Shown here: in pieces, positions 37,087 to 49,819 of the stretch
Layout of the letters: each line of letters begins with the position of its first letter
Position numbering within the stretch: position 1 is the first letter of the stretch
Source of the DNA: Apostichopus japonicus
Lineage: Eukaryota; Echinodermata; Holothuroidea; Aspidochirotida; Stichopodidae
Assembly: GCF_037975245.1 (NCBI RefSeq)
Contig: NC_092572.1
Span: forward strand, 10,301,769 to 10,365,768
DNA length: 64,000 nt
Direction of reading: 5' to 3'
Notes under the pieces: model-generated
Told to the model about the DNA's origin: nothing
Databases searched by the model: none
What the model saw: the letters and a program-made list of their open reading frames with translations, nothing else
Translations under genes and position numbers: made by a program

Positions 37087-37670
37087 GAATAAGAAAAATG
37101 CATCGGTTTTCTAAATAAGGCCATCCATCCCCATTCCATATATATTGTAATTGAATACGATGTGAGGGCCTACTAGATGTCGATGCGGTTGATATGGTGG
37201 GGAGGGTTAATAGAACATTATGAAATAAATACATGAATCATTCGTTTTCCTGGTGTATTATTGGATAACTTGACATGATACTTTATCCATGGTTACGTCA
37301 CATGATATTGTAATGTAATTCACCTTTTTCATATTGTATTGTGAAAATTCCAGACAGAGTGACAAAATAAAACGATTCACCATATGACTATATTGTTAAA
37401 TTCATCAGACTGAAAAATATAATTATCACCAGCCAGTTACTATCCTTCGTCAATAACGGTAACCTTCTCCTTTCGAATTTTATTCCAGTTGAATGGAAAA
37501 CGGAATCTGGTGGGCCAGCAACTTTCTTCAACTGGGAAACTAAAAATGGTGATCCACAAGGCAATACTCCCGGGGAGAGTTGTGTTTTCATGACTACTTT
37601 ATACGATGGTAGATGGCTCGATGGTGAATGCGAGGATATTAAGCGTTACATATGCGAAAACAGGTTATAA
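31916..37670 (+). CDS. Secreted C-type lectin, gene B (7 exons)
   Basis: Exons: 31916-31988, 32502-32645, 33405-33428, 34157-34237, 34688-34891, 36446-36670, 37489-37670 (TAA). The sum is 933 bp, or 310 residues, all phase-1 introns, exon for exon equivalent to gene A. Signal peptide, two-cysteine domain, microexon, Ser-rich part, Thr/Pro stalk with a single repeat unit, and a six-cysteine lectin domain. Replacements relative to A are concentrated in the lectin domain's second half: GGPA replaces GEPA (losing the acidic residue of the calcium-site-2 loop), KNG replaces QHG, and EDIKR replaces GSVKH. WIGLNDLE and WLD are kept. This suggests altered or lost calcium-dependent sugar binding. The frame is intact throughout, so it is likely a functional paralogue that diverged recently. 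Confidence 0.85.
35830..36125 (+). repeat. Tandem intronic repeat in gene B intron 5
   Basis: Two nearly complete copies of the ~148-bp unit described in gene A (start TACTTTAATGATTTAACCT, end near TACTTCAAGTTCACTTTT). Gene A's second copy is shortened. Confidence 0.8.
37014..37085. repeat. (TA)n microsatellite in gene B intron 6
   Basis: About 70 bp of TA. The same intron site carries only about 18 bp in gene A (27773-27791) and about 160 bp in the inverted copy (55917-56076). Confidence 0.95.
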
Positions 37671-38185
37671 ATATTAACCTTTTACTGGCTGGTATGTAAG
37701 CGATTCTCAGCCGACATTCAGATTTCAGACTTGAGCATTTTGATCCCGTCAGAATCTTCGTTATATAGAAACATTTTTTTTGAAATAAAAATGCTTGGAT
37801 TTTGAGACAAAGGTTGTATTTTGGCAATGGCCTTACTTAATTCTTTTGGGACCAAGATGATACATATACATTGAGCACCACCAACGAGGGCCTTTCAGTG
37901 CTTGGAAAAAAAGGGCGCATGGTAATTTCTCCGTATGCCGGTAGTACATTTTGCCCTTGGACAGTCATTAATGATCGTGTCATATTTTTGAGAGATTGAA
38001 AAACATACAACGGAAGAGATGGTGACTTCATAGACCGCGAAAGCTTTCAACATTAAACTTAAAAGGATACAAATATCATTGCAGAGAATCAAACCATTTG
38101 CAAGTGCAACTATCTCTTCATCTTTTTTTGCTGTAATTAGGCGATATGGAGTTTTATTATCTCATACCATATGTATTTGAGTGAG

Positions 38186-38353
38186 CGACCACAAATTTGG
38201 GGGAATCCCACACGGGCTAATTTATTACAACTTACACGTCGCGTGGCTTCCAATTCAACATTTTAACTTAAATTTGGAAGCTCATCTCAGATGGGAGAAC
38301 CGTACATTGCTCTTGGATGAAAAACCCACCCTACTATGACCCGGCCGGGTATC
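38186..38353 (-). mobile_element. SINE in unit B, tail part, split by LINE
   Basis: Body of the same SINE as 28899-29105. It is interrupted after GGCCGGGTATC by the LINE and resumes at 41218 with GAACCCAGAACC. The break falls inside the Pol III B box equivalent (GGTTC/GATACC on the minus strand). Confidence 0.7.
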
Positions 38354-38561
38354 ATTATTATTATTATTATTATTAACCTTTAAAAGGGTGACTCGGTTAG
38401 CCAGAGCTAATCTTCGCCGAGGCCCTAAAATACAATCAATATAAAAAGAATAATATTATAAAACAATAAACAAAGAGTAAGACTATTTAACATACAAATA
38501 TACAACAGTAAATCACAAAACTGTAAAAATGGGTATAGAACATAAAAGCGTACTGAGATGA

Positions 38562-40433
38562 TTAAGACTTGAAAAATTCATTGACTAAACGTTTAAAAAT
38601 AGGTAAAGATTTGGCTTGCTTGCATTCAGCTGGCAAACTATTCCATTCTTTGGCAGCTATGAAGGAAAATCTACGCTTGTGATATTCCGTTTTACCATCT
38701 TTCAGGTATAAGTTACTTTGGGTCGTGGATCTCAAATTGTGATTATGAATTTCGTGTGTAAAGTTGAATAACTGGGTTAGATAATTTGGGGAGAGGCCAT
38801 TCATGGTCTTGTACATCATGATCAATCGTCGTATACGTATTTGCGTATCGACAGGGTGCCACTTTAGCATTTTAAATAATTCTGTCGAGCTTTCATATCT
38901 TCCCAAGTTCGTAATAATACGCGCTGCTGCTTTTTGCATATGTAACAACTTTTGTAAATCGTTTGCTCCACACGTACCCCAGACTATACTACAATAATCT
39001 AGAATGGGTCGTACATACCCATTATAGAAGATAATTTTCGTATTTAAATCAATATACGGTTGTATGCGTCTCAGTAAGGCAAGGCGATTTGAAACTGTTT
39101 TACAAACGTTGTCAACCTGAATATGCCAGGATAAATTGTTATCAATTTTTACACCTAATGGTTCTTCATATTTGACAGTCTTGAGAATTTTGCCCCCGAA
39201 TGTCACAGAAAGAGTATTTGCATTGTCAGGTAATGAAGCCAGTCTCTGACCAGATCCCATCAATAATACCTTCGTTTTAGTGGTGTTGATTGCCATTTTA
39301 TTTCGGTCCCACCAGGCACTAACTTTTTCCATGTCTCTTTGCAATTTGTTATTCAAGTTAATGGTAGATGTATCACTGGCATAAAATGTTGTGTCGTCAG
39401 CATACATATCCGCTGAACAATATTCCAAAGTGAGATCCATATCATTAATATAAATTAAGAACAGAAGTGGACCAAGAATGCTTCCCTGGGGTACACCACA
39501 TGCAATTCGTCTTGAACTCGATAAAACACCATTTAAGTATGTGCATTGACTTCTATTAACTAAATAGGATTTGAACCAATTAATCGCTTTACTCGATACA
39601 CCATAAATACGTAGTTTCGTTACCATAATCTCGTGGTTTACCAAATCGAATGCCTTACTGAAGTCTAAGAAAATAGTTCCCAAAATATACCCCTTATCAA
39701 TAGATTCCAACCACTGATCTACAACCTTCAATAGCGCCGTTTCGCATGAATGCTTTTCCCTGAAACCCGACTGTGTATTACGTAAAAGGTCAAACTTATT
39801 CAAATGCTTACTGAGGGCTAGGTGGACATGTTTTTCAATTATTTTTGAGAGAATTGGTAAAATTGCAATCGGTCTGTAGTTCGATAAATCATGGCGGGAT
39901 TCCGTTTTAAAACTCGGGATAACCTTAGCTTCCTTCCAGTTACATGGAAATACATCAGTATCAATGCTTTGATTTATTATTCGTGTAATACTGGGAGTAA
40001 TTTCAATTGCACTTATCTTTAATACATGCGCACTTATTTCATCGAGACCGGTCGCTTTGTTAGGGTCAAGCGACTGCAGATACTTCAAAACATACTGTTC
40101 AGTTACTCTTGGGATATTAAATGTCTCCCCTTGTGGTAATTTGGCGTTTACATACTTCCTAACCTCAGGGAAAGTATCACAGTTGTTGTGCTGGTTGTTA
40201 ACTAGGTAAGTTTGACACACTTCAATAAAATATTTATTGAAGGCTTCCACAATATCACGCGTGTCTGTTATTATTTTTCCATCCACTTTTAAAATATTGG
40301 GACTGTGGTTAATAACCATTCCAGTGTTGTTCGATTGCGCATCTCTCAGAACTTTCCAGATGGCTTTGGAATCGCCTTTTTGGAAGTTATAGCTTCTTTG
40401 AAATAGTTTTGTTTGGCTGCACGTATCATACAA
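38562..40433 (-). pseudogene. CR1-like LINE reverse transcriptase
   Basis: 623-codon open frame. Recognisable RT blocks in order: NKATGLDEIS (about 120-130), NYRPIAILPILSKI, the DFSKAFDLVNHEI block, GVPQGSILGPLLFLIYINDM, and the catalytic MYADDTTFYA (YADD). These are followed by the CR1/jockey-type thumb and C-terminal region with LGVKIDNNLSWHI, YVRPILDYCSIVWG and LPAECKQAKSLPIFKRL. The domain copies element RNA into DNA at a nicked target. The annotated ATG is probably not the original start: the true frame enters from the endonuclease ORF through a one-base shift near the KGDSKAIWK segment. The RT itself is undamaged, but the ORF is disconnected from the endonuclease. Confidence 0.9.
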
Positions 40434-40453
40434 GTCACTTTATTGCGCCAAAA

Positions 40454-41209
40454 TCAATACGCAGTAGGATCCTTGATCTTTGTTCGGTCCCTCATTTTAA
40501 TTGCATTGTTAATATCTTTATTGAACCACCTCGGTTGTTTCTCACGTTTGACCCTTTTTGCTTTCTTGGGAGCATGTAAATTCAAAACATTAATGAAGTT
40601 CTCATGCCAGCATGACAGAGATTTATCAACATCACATTCATGGGGGAGGGGTCCTATTGGTAACATGTTTCTCAAATCTGATTTGAAAGCAGCAGTATCA
40701 ATTCGATCTATGGCTCTATACTTAAAGCTTCGATGTGATTTATTTGTTATTACTTTATTGTTCAGTCGCCAAGTGAAGAAAATAGGGAAATGATCACTCA
40801 GACGTATTTGGGGCACGATTGTGTTCATCAATCGACTTTCATTTGTGGTATAAACATGATCAATTAGAGTCATTGTACTCTCAGTTTGCCGCGTAGCTAC
40901 TGTTACCATTTGAGTCAGATTAAATATTCGAAGTTCAAGCTGCCATCTCCTATTCACCTTTTTATCTAAGAGGTTAATATTAAAATCACCGACAATTATA
41001 ATATCACTAAAATCTTTAAAAGGTGCTAGAAGCATATCGTGAAAACATTCATACCATTGCGTATTGGAATCTGGTGGGCGATACATGATGCATAGCAGAA
41101 CATTTCTAATATGGGGTAATATGAGTTCAATCCAAATTGCTTCAATTACGTCAACTTCATACTCAGGATGTCTAAGAAACGGCCTTCCATGCTCAATATA
41201 GGCAGCCAC
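40454..41209 (-). pseudogene. LINE endonuclease, C-terminal half
   Basis: About 251 residues of an APE-like endonuclease. Visible motifs are CIMYRPPDSN, IIIVGDFNINLLD, LIDHVYT and SDHFPIFF, the last containing the conserved SDH of the active site. The N-terminal part with the first catalytic Asn and Glu is cut off by 5' truncation at 41217, where the frame still reads GGVAAYI. It ends in TGA followed by a still-similar reading (RNKVTCMIRAAK), so the stop is secondary. It lies just upstream of and in the same orientation as the RT. Confidence 0.85.
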
Positions 41210-41262
41210 GCCACCCAGAACCCAGAACCACCCAATTTCTCTACTTGTACCGCTTGAGAAAT

Positions 41263-43600
41263 GATAATGACAATCAGTTGTTTACAATTGTCACTAAACG
41301 ATTTGTTAAGAATGCTTACATGAAACCATCTTGGGTGGCTGTGGTACGGTTACATTGACCGTTGTCTCTCTGACTTTGTTGTCATATCCGAGCATGGTTT
41401 CTATTTATGTTGTAGTATATGTTGGTTAGTATATCGATATTTTACTTACAACGATAGAACAGACATGAGTTAAATTAAAATTTGTAACTGTCGTTATGAT
41501 CCCAGCATAATAGTTGTGTATACATTTCGGACATTCCGTGTTTTTTGTTCAATTGGGTAAAGTTTAAAAAACATGCGACAAGGACTAGGCTATTTGTGAT
41601 TTTGAAAAGTAAAAATTTGTCATTATTTTCAAGAGTTTTAATACATAATTGCAAGAAGTAACGTATTGTATATACCAAGAACCTCTGTGTTGTAACTGTT
41701 GAACGTGATATCTGTAAGTGTTTTGGTTTATGTAGTGTTTATGATATAGAAGATAATTAGAAAGTAAGAAAGGCATGAAACGTTTGGCAATATACGATCA
41801 TTTATTTGGTTGTAATATATCTAAATACGTTAATGTGTGTGGCGTATATACACTAGTTGTTATCAGCTCAAATGTTCAGATGTAGATTCTATAACAATTG
41901 AACAAAGTTTCTAAGGATGATAGTAAATTACATCATCATATCATGCTTATTCAAATGGATAAATTAAAATTTTCGATATGTTACTCAAGCTTTGCCTCAT
42001 CGTCTGAGTCAGGCTAATTTCCTAACAACTACCTGTAGCAGATAAGCACTGGAACTATTTGCGATAGAAAAACATGTTTTGCAGAAATGACATTTACTTC
42101 TACAGTACAGTGTATTTGATATTGTTTTTCTCATTTTCCTTTTAATTATATTCATAGCTTTACATTGTCACTTGCTACAATGTTGTTTTATTAGTTTCAT
42201 ATATAAATATTAGACTTAACTTTTATAAAAATTCTAAATATATATCTATGGTACTTTTATGTCAATGTTCTATGTCTTCTATTGTTAATATCTCCACTTC
42301 TTGTATTTGCATGTTGATATCACTGACTACTGAGGACCTCAGTTAACCAAAGATCTGAATAACTCTCGAATATTACAGTTGCAATTTGAATAATTAAAAG
42401 GTAAAAAGTTGCTGATAAGCCAATACTTCATTAGAATAACATATGAATCAGATGGGGTTATATCGTATAACATAGCCTCCAAGATTATGGCAAACAGTTG
42501 CGGCCTACATGAAGTGAAAAGTCAACAGTAAAGAGGTAAGGATTACAAGAGTTGTTAACATATTATGCGTTACTGCCTTATTCTAACAGCACATGGGCCT
42601 TCTATAAGAAATTATAAAAGAATAAAACCGAAATTGTCACGTAATGGGTTTCTTAAGTAGGTACTTAAACGATCTATCATCCATATAGACAAAGGTGATG
42701 TTTATGAAACAAAATTTAACTACCGTATTTTGTGAGACTAATTTTGTTTATCGAGAAAGCGATTATTTTCATTGTGTTTTTTATTTACCCTTCAGCATTG
42801 TTGTTTAAAATTAAATGTTAATTAAGTCACTTGAAGTTCAATATATCAGGAAGAGAAGCCACAGAAGTTGCTTCACTGATTTGTTTCATAATTGAAATAA
42901 ACCCTATGGAACACAGTTTTTATGTACAGCGCATATATTCGAGTAATCACTAACTTCCAAATACAAAGGCACCTTAAATAAAGACCACATTATATAGTCA
43001 ATTGCGTGTACTAGCACACTTTCTATTTATGTGCAAACAGTGACGTATAACATAATTTGATACAATCAGTAGTGCACGCCCTCTCATAACACAATGTAAA
43101 AAATTGTCCGTCTCAGTGGAAGTATCCGTAGGTGGTGTAACCGGAACACCAACTACATAAGTACTTTCTTTAGACTCTAGATGATTTATCTTGAATCCAT
43201 TTCTGAACATATATATCATGTAAAGTTATGAAATAATTTGTTTGTGATTATTCACGTCACTCCTTCATTTTGAAAGTGAGGTAAGGTAAACACTTAGATG
43301 CACAATTTTTGCTTTCAACCTGTCACGTATTGGGACCTGGTTGCTCGAAAATAATCCGACTTTAATGCACTTTTGTGGAAAAGAAAAGCTAAGTAGCCTC
43401 GGGAAGGTTAAATTTAGGATCAGTCTGGAGCCTAAAGGTAGCGATAACAAAAACCACCAGCGACCCTGGGCTTCCGATGGGGTAGTGATGAAGTCCACTG
43501 GAAAAGGGTTATACATGTGTTTACATTTTTTAATTAAGAAGAGTGATATTAAATCCGAAATGGTACGATATATTACATTTACCATCAAAATTTATTTTCA
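41263..43600. other. Unit B distal flank, noncoding
   Basis: Aligns with 29106-31440. No conserved ORF. A small deletion near 43075 and substitutions distinguish it from unit A. Confidence 0.55.
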
Positions 43601-45886
43601 AGAAATCTTTATACGCCAGTAGAGACCTTCAAACTTTTATTTCATGATTTTTCATATTGGCCTAACTAAAATGTAGAAAGAGACATAAGCTCTGCAAGAT
43701 ATAAACGGGTAGGTGAAGTAAATGAACTGATGATTCACAGTTAGCGTGAATACAATAACGCCTTCATTTACTTGCTGTCGATTCCTTGTAAATCTACTCG
43801 CTTTTTCATGTTGTTACGCATCTCCTTCACACCATTCAGTCGAGTTCACATCGATCGATACAACATGAAATCAAAATGTTTAATATCAAGTCAAACTGCT
43901 AAGCTTATCAAATGTGGTAACTGTAGCAGGACCCGGTCACTTGAGAATCAAGTGTATCTTGTTAAGAACACTGATGAACTTATATAGAGGACTACATTCG
44001 TAATGGTTCATTTTAGTCTTATATCTAGACATTGTGTTACAAGGTCCTGGCCTTCAAAGTTAAAGCTAAAGTTTCAAGGTGTACAGTCTTGTATCAAGGC
44101 AATACCTTCTAACACGGACTTTACACCCCTGTTAATTAGTAACTTGTCAAACCACATACCCAACTGGGCACGATTCAAACATTTGCATGCCCATGGAAGC
44201 ATCGTAATGAACTAGATGTGCCTTGAACACGAAAGCTCTCGTTCGCAAGTTCATTGCCTTAGAAAATTGACCAATATACTCTCCCTACGAGTCGATAAGA
44301 CCTTCATTTCTTCCACATCACTAACTCTCTTTCGCTGTAACCATTTGTTCAATTATAAGTCCATATTCTGAGAGTGAGTTTTAAAATGAAATTAAAACAA
44401 ATCGATGTATGAAACTCATATGATTATGTTTCATCAAAGGCATCATGTTCTGATTCTATTGTTGTTATCATCAAACAGAAATGAAAGTCGAAATTTCACT
44501 ACAGATTAAGAAACACTTTGCTATATGTTGCCATGGTGCTCATTTATCTTAGCCAGGCAAGAGTTCACAAGCGACAATTTGAATTCTTGCTTCTTATAGG
44601 GAAGACCTATATAAAGTTTCAAACTTCTTTATTTTGTATTCAACAATCTAATTGAGAATACTGTTTTCAACCAGCTGTAATTGGTGAAAACATAAGATTT
44701 TTCGATCCAGTGATATCATATGCCTTAAATATCACATCGATTACAAGGACCAGCAGACAAGGTTTCAAAGTTCCGGCTAAGACTAATATTAGTGTTTAAG
44801 AAATATGTTAAGCATATAATTATAACAATACATAAAGTGCTATGAAGGTAACGATTCCAACTACCTTTGAAGTGTAACATACAGCCATGATTGCAAACGG
44901 AAAACAAAAAGATTCCAACACAGATGATAACAAATTGAACAAGACAATATCTTATTACCTATGGCAGTACTTCTCAATTAAAGTCACTCTAACAAAAGTA
45001 AGAATGATGTGATCCACAAATCATATAATTTAGGCCTTTTTACCATTTTTATAGGAAAAATGTGTAATGTAAACGGTGTATGGCAATACCAAGTCCTGAC
45101 AAATCCAACCCTTTGTGTTGTTAAGACATGTTAATTGTATCTAACGTTTAGACCAAAACAATACAATGTCAGCGTACTACCTGGACGCTATGGAATAAAA
45201 ACGATGACTCGGAGTCAGATGAACGCTCCGTTTCTTTGTAATGGAACGGAGACACATAAACATTTCTTATTTCATGAAAAATGTTTGAGACCAACGTCTT
45301 ATACTATGTTTCACTTTTCAGACGGATAGAAAAATTAGTATCTTTACTTTATGACTTTAGTTTAGCTATACCATCATCTTTCTCATCAATCTCGACTACA
45401 TCGATTCAGATTTTATTTTTTATCTATTCATCGCGCACGTATACATAAACAAGCATTCAGTTGTTGTTTTTTTTTTACTTCCTTTCTAGAACAGATACTG
45501 GAGTCGAAGTATCGATCGTGACACAATCTTTATCAAAATAAAATCATGTTGATCTCCTTATCGCGCACGTTCGTCTGGGTTTTTTAATTAGACTGTACAT
45601 ATTGATCGATATAGTACTCAGCTTCATCAAGGGTTATTGTTAATATGTGATGTAGGGAAGTTCACGTTCAAACATTATAATTTTAATAAATGTCCTGGAA
45701 ATTGTGTTTATAAGCGTGTAACACCTCGTGGTTCGTTGGCGAATTTGAGCAAAGTCCATCACCCTTAAATTGTGTAAATGAAGATAATAATGAAGTGCGA
45801 TGCACGATTGATTATACATGATTTGAACAGGGGTTGTTCGTTCGTTGTTCATATTTTCAAACAGAATACCGCTAATACATTCATCT
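43601..45886. other. Third unit upstream region with a 1.2-kb insertion
   Basis: 43601-44560 aligns with 21325-22600 but lacks the TA run; a SINE remnant is at 44205-44280. Homology stops near 44560 (after CTTAGCCAGG) and resumes near 45790 (GTGCGATGCACGATTGATTATA). The intervening ~1.23 kb has no recognised gene or clear transposon ends. Confidence 0.5.
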
Positions 45887-45959
45887 ATGGATTATTGTAA
45901 CCCAAATTGCGTCTTTCTCTGTATTCTATCTACAGTTATAACATATTTAGTCGGAGCAG
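45887..45959 (+). CDS. Lectin family exon 1 (signal peptide), third unit
   Basis: 73 bp, same length, phase and donor (GTAAGG) as exon 1 of genes A and B. It encodes MDYCNPNCVFLCILSTVITY and then LVGAG. It is preceded by a degraded TATA (TATACATGA). Intron 1 homology continues to about 46190 and weakly to 46450, then is lost. The next family exon in the same orientation is 52145-52258. Exons 3-7 are missing downstream on this strand, so this is a 5' half gene, possibly a pseudogene. Confidence 0.7.
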
Positions 45960-46540
45960 GTAAGGGTCATAAATTTAAATTTAAGTTTATCAATGATTCA
46001 AAGTTGTCTCTCTTAACACGCATCACATAGTTTATGTAAACTAGGTCTTCCTGATTGATTCTTTTGAGTTGAATTTATCTCAATAGAGAGAATACAAAGG
46101 GGAAATTTTTGATTGTTACTAAGAAATAAAACACGATTACCATGTCGTTTGGATGGTCATTTATACTTAATATGATAAAGACTAACAAGAGATAACAGAA
46201 TATATTCAATCGAAAGGGGCGGAAAAGGGGGCTTCACAAGCGTCATGGACAGTGTGAAAAAGTGTTTCCTTTACAACAAAGGGCGGACGAGGGCTCGGTT
46301 GAATTTAATGAATCTCTTACATTTAGTACGAAATCCTACACGATACCGAAAGGAACATCCTTGCAGGGGTCTGGCTTATTTTTTGACCGACAGTGATGTG
46401 CAGCATCACCATAAAAACAATCACGATGATTCCCAATGACCCTATTTTATGTCACCGCCAGACCAGTTGTGAAACAGAAACTCTTTGGAATGATGTTTAT
46501 TCTGCCTGCTGCATCCTCACCAGTATATAGTCTATTATCT

Positions 46541-47192
46541 GCCGCCATCGTCCAATATCAACATATTTATTACAATATGATTTAATATTGATGAACTTTT
46601 CTAAATTTTTCTCAATTTCGTATCGAATGATATAAAGGCCTAAAACAAAATTTCCAAGACGACAGTAAAACATATTGTTGAGCAAAGTGAAATCACGGTA
46701 CCACATATTGATAATAACTAGATGTAAAGAAATTGCCTGCCATACGGTTCAATATTATTCAATACTAAGTTTGAAACAGAATGAAAAGGTTTTTTTTTTT
46801 TAATATGCAGTAGTTCTACAAACGTTAGACTTAGATCGGTGCAGTTATTGAGGTTCAATATAGTAACATTATTTATGTCATCATTCGAAATGAAATGGCT
46901 TTGTCAAGTCTAGCTACAATAAGCTACATTGTTCAAGGATCTTACATACCAAATCAAAAGCATGCTTTGGACAATTGGTAACTCTTGACATTTTAATCAA
47001 AGAATGAGTTAAAGAGACAAAGTTCTTACAGGTATACCACAAAATGTCATTCAAATGTTGGCATGAACCTACCAGTAGTACATGTCAATCTAAATGGAGG
47101 GAATATCGAATAATATCCCTCTTTAATAAGGCACTTTCTAATTTGCAAAATACTTCAATGGTGTCTAGTGATCAACTCAAAAAACATGAGAT
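46541..47192 (+). repeat. Left arm of large inverted repeat
   Basis: Aligns over its whole length with the reverse complement of 50515-51128. Shared blocks include CCGCCATCGTCCAATATCAA, GGTACCACATATTGATAAT, AGTTCTACAAACG, CTCTTGACATTTTAATC and TTCTAATTTGCAAAATAC. No TIR or coding potential was recognised. The element family is unknown. Confidence 0.85.
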
Positions 47193-47673
47193 AATCATCA
47201 ACAATGTACGTTGTTTTTATTTTTTATCTAATACTTTATGTCATACTTAAGATTATTCTACTTAAGTCTTCTTTGCTCAGCAAATGAGCAGAATAAACCT
47301 AGTTTATTTTCAGTTTTGAACAGATAAACCATATAACAACAAATGATAACGTCTCTAGGAATTAGAGCCTTAGCGTTCATCCTCATGTTCCCAAAATATC
47401 AGATGCAAATGAGCAACCTCCTCCCCTCACCCATCTATCCCCTCTCCTCTGTTTTCTGCCATATACACCCCCACCATGTCCATCCTTATAAACCTATCCA
47501 TTGTCCGCGATTCCCATTTTACACAAACTCGTTAGGAGTTAGATAAAAATGTCAATCTTTCGTTACCAAGTTTTTACAATCTGAGAGCAGCTGACAGTTA
47601 TTTGGAATAATTTGTATTAAATTATGTAAGTACTGACCAAATTTTTTTTTTTTTACTGCTTATAAATTTACTT

Positions 47674-48235
47674 AATTCTTGAAGTAGAGGACGCTATGTC
47701 AGTAAAGCTAAGTGGGGTTTTTTTTTGCAGTTAGGACGCAGATTGTACCGCCATCCCCTTACATAGTAGATCAAATTTGCAAAGAGCGGTTAGTTTTTTA
47801 CAACTTTATTTAGTAAGTGATGTGAACCTTTTCGAGTTGTGCAGAGCATAGGATAAGATGGGGTTAGTGGGACACCACATACATGTTTTATAAAGGTATA
47901 CACGAAAGATTCCTTTGAATAAAACAAATTTATATTCGAAAATACAACATATTTAGCTTGAGTACCCATAATTTTATTTTCCTTATGCATAATATTTTAA
48001 AAGAAGGGAGGTGAAAAAGATAATATTTCTTTGTCCCATTATCCTAACACTTTGGGGTAAGTGAGACACCAGTGTGGGATAACATGACAGCGCATACATC
48101 CTAAATTATTTTTATTTTACCTCGTCTTCGCATTTTTGGTGAATGATGAGAGCTTATCCTAGTATATGGTACATTTGCAAAGAGGGATAGTTTTATACAA
48201 CTTGGTTCAGTATGTGATCCTGTTCCGAATGGAAG
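47674..48235 (+). repeat. Secondary repeats inside the inverted-repeat region
   Basis: 47674-47860 and 48110-48235 are two direct, diverged copies (GATTGTACC, TTTGCAAAGAG, TACAACTT...TTCAGTA.GTGAT). Both match the reverse complement of 49345-49555 (TGAAGTGGAGG, CTATGTCAGTAAAGCTAAG). The larger palindrome therefore has inner as well as outer arms. Confidence 0.7.
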
Positions 48236-48911
48236 TAGTAGATACCGATTGTATAAAATGTACTATTAATGGGAAAATTTGGGATACATAAGCCACACAA
48301 TGTTTATACTAAAATCGCTAATGGAATTATCAGGTTTGTAAGAGAAAAGGGAAGCAGTATTTAGGTAGAATTGCAAATATTTCATGATCATCCGTTACAT
48401 TATAATCAATTCACTGGAAGCAACATAATATTCAACGGAACCGATCGATCTAACTTTGTGTTTGTTTGCTGTGTTAAGTCAGTGTGGCAGGAGTCAATAG
48501 ACCAGTAAATATCAAGAAAATCAAAATATCAGACACTTTATATTTATAACATCTGGGTAATCAAGGTAGTCAAAGAGACATTCAGGAAATACCTTTCGGA
48601 CTAATTCCCTTGCTGTATTTGTTTTTGTATATATTGTGTAAATTTGTATCGAACGGAAACATTTTATTGGACTCTTTTAAATAAAGAAATTTAATATGTG
48701 AAATAAATTGTGAAAATCAAATCATCCTTTTCTTCTTGGTTTCGTTTTCTATCTGAATATTCTTCTTTATTCAGATTCGGCTAATGTTATTTAACATTAA
48801 TTTTAGACCTAATATATATAGGAGAATTTAAAGAACCCACACTAAATATCTCCTTCTCCGGAGCCTGGTCACAAACACTTGTGCGCTATGATCAAAATAA
48901 TTTACTTTAGA

Positions 48912-49091
48912 GGAGGTCTCGGTTCTGGCAGAGGGTGTTTGTGTGTGTGAGGGGGGGGGGTCTTCAGGGATCACATTGCTAGACGGCTTGCGAGTCAAGA
49001 GGAGATCTCGGATCTGGCAGAGGGTGTTTACTGTGAGTGGGGGAGGGGTCTTCATGGTAGGGATTCCATTGCTAGACGGCTTGCGAGTCAA
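48912..49091. repeat. Two tandem copies of a ~90-bp G-rich unit
   Basis: Blocks CTGGCAGAGGGTGTTT, a GGGGTCTTCA segment and CATTGCTAGACGGCTTGCGA occur twice. A G10 run lies in the first copy. The minus-strand ORF 48828-49091 (RKPSSN repeated) follows from this repeat and is not credible as a gene. Confidence 0.85.
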
Positions 49092-49344
49092 GGTCCGTTC
49101 AAGGTGAAGAGCACAATTCCGGTGGGTTGTAGGGGAAGTTTCCCGTGAAGGGTGTTGTTTGCCGCGTCTGCGTCAGCTCCCATATTTATTCTCCTTTATT
49201 TCTATGTTCTTACATGTTCTTACATACCGGATACTACATTTAGCGATGTTAATATAAAAGTTCTGTATCCTATCCATCCCATATATAGTACATTTTTCGC
49301 AATCGTTATCTACTACTTCCATTTTGAAATAGTTATGCTATGCA

Positions 49345-49555
49345 CAACTCGAACGGGATCACTTACTGAACCAAGTTGTATAAATCTAACCCCTCTCTGC
49401 ATATTTGATGTAATATATACTGGGATAAGCTTCCATCTTTCACCAAAAATGTGATGACGTGGTAAAATGTCATTGAGGAGGTACAATCTGCGGCAGGTAT
49501 TACAAAAACAAAATAAAACTTAGCTTTACTGACATAGGGCCCTCCACTTCAAGAA
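49345..49555 (-). repeat. Inner inverted copy of 47674-48235 repeat
   Basis: The reverse complement matches 47674-47860 and 48110-48235, as described there. It lies between the inner repeats and the LINE fragment. Confidence 0.7.
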
Positions 49556-49819
49556 TTGAGTATAGTTGAGTAGAATAACCACAGTTTATTTTCTCAATGT
49601 ATCATTCAAGGAGGTACAGGAGACAAAAATACAATAAAAAATAGAGATAACACATAACATAATTCAGATGGCAGTCACAAGAGATATACAAGACAAAAAA
49701 AAAGAAGTATAAGATTACAGATAGAAGTTCTGAAAGTGTGGCACCAGCACTACAGTAAGCTCTAGCAATTGATGTGACAAAAAATGACGAGGTTTATATT
49801 ATCTTAGCCCAAAACTGAC

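Larger units (their letters stand above)
38354..41217 (-). mobile_element. 5'-truncated CR1-like LINE inserted in a SINE
   Basis: Minus-strand non-LTR element. Its 3' end is an (AAT)n tail (ATT repeats at 38354-38375 on the plus strand), as in CR1-group elements. The coding part covers the C-terminal half of an APE-type endonuclease and a complete reverse transcriptase region. ORF1 and the endonuclease N-terminus are missing. No target-site duplication is visible: the host SINE resumes exactly where it stopped. An in-frame stop and a frameshift separate endonuclease and RT, so this copy is dead. Unit A lacks it, so it arrived after the A/B duplication. Confidence 0.9.
31441..43600 (+). repeat. 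Tandem duplication unit B carrying lectin gene B and a LINE
   Basis: Same order and orientation as unit A. Differences: about 0.8 kb of upstream DNA (the equivalent of 21.65-22.6 kb, including the TA run and SINE) is missing, and a 2.86-kb LINE is inserted at 38354-41217. The 41.3-43.6 kb tail is noncoding. Confidence 0.85.

Noticed and set aside
48828-49091. 87-codon minus ORF with RKPSSN repeats
   Set aside because: Produced by a ~90-bp tandem duplication with a poly-G tract.
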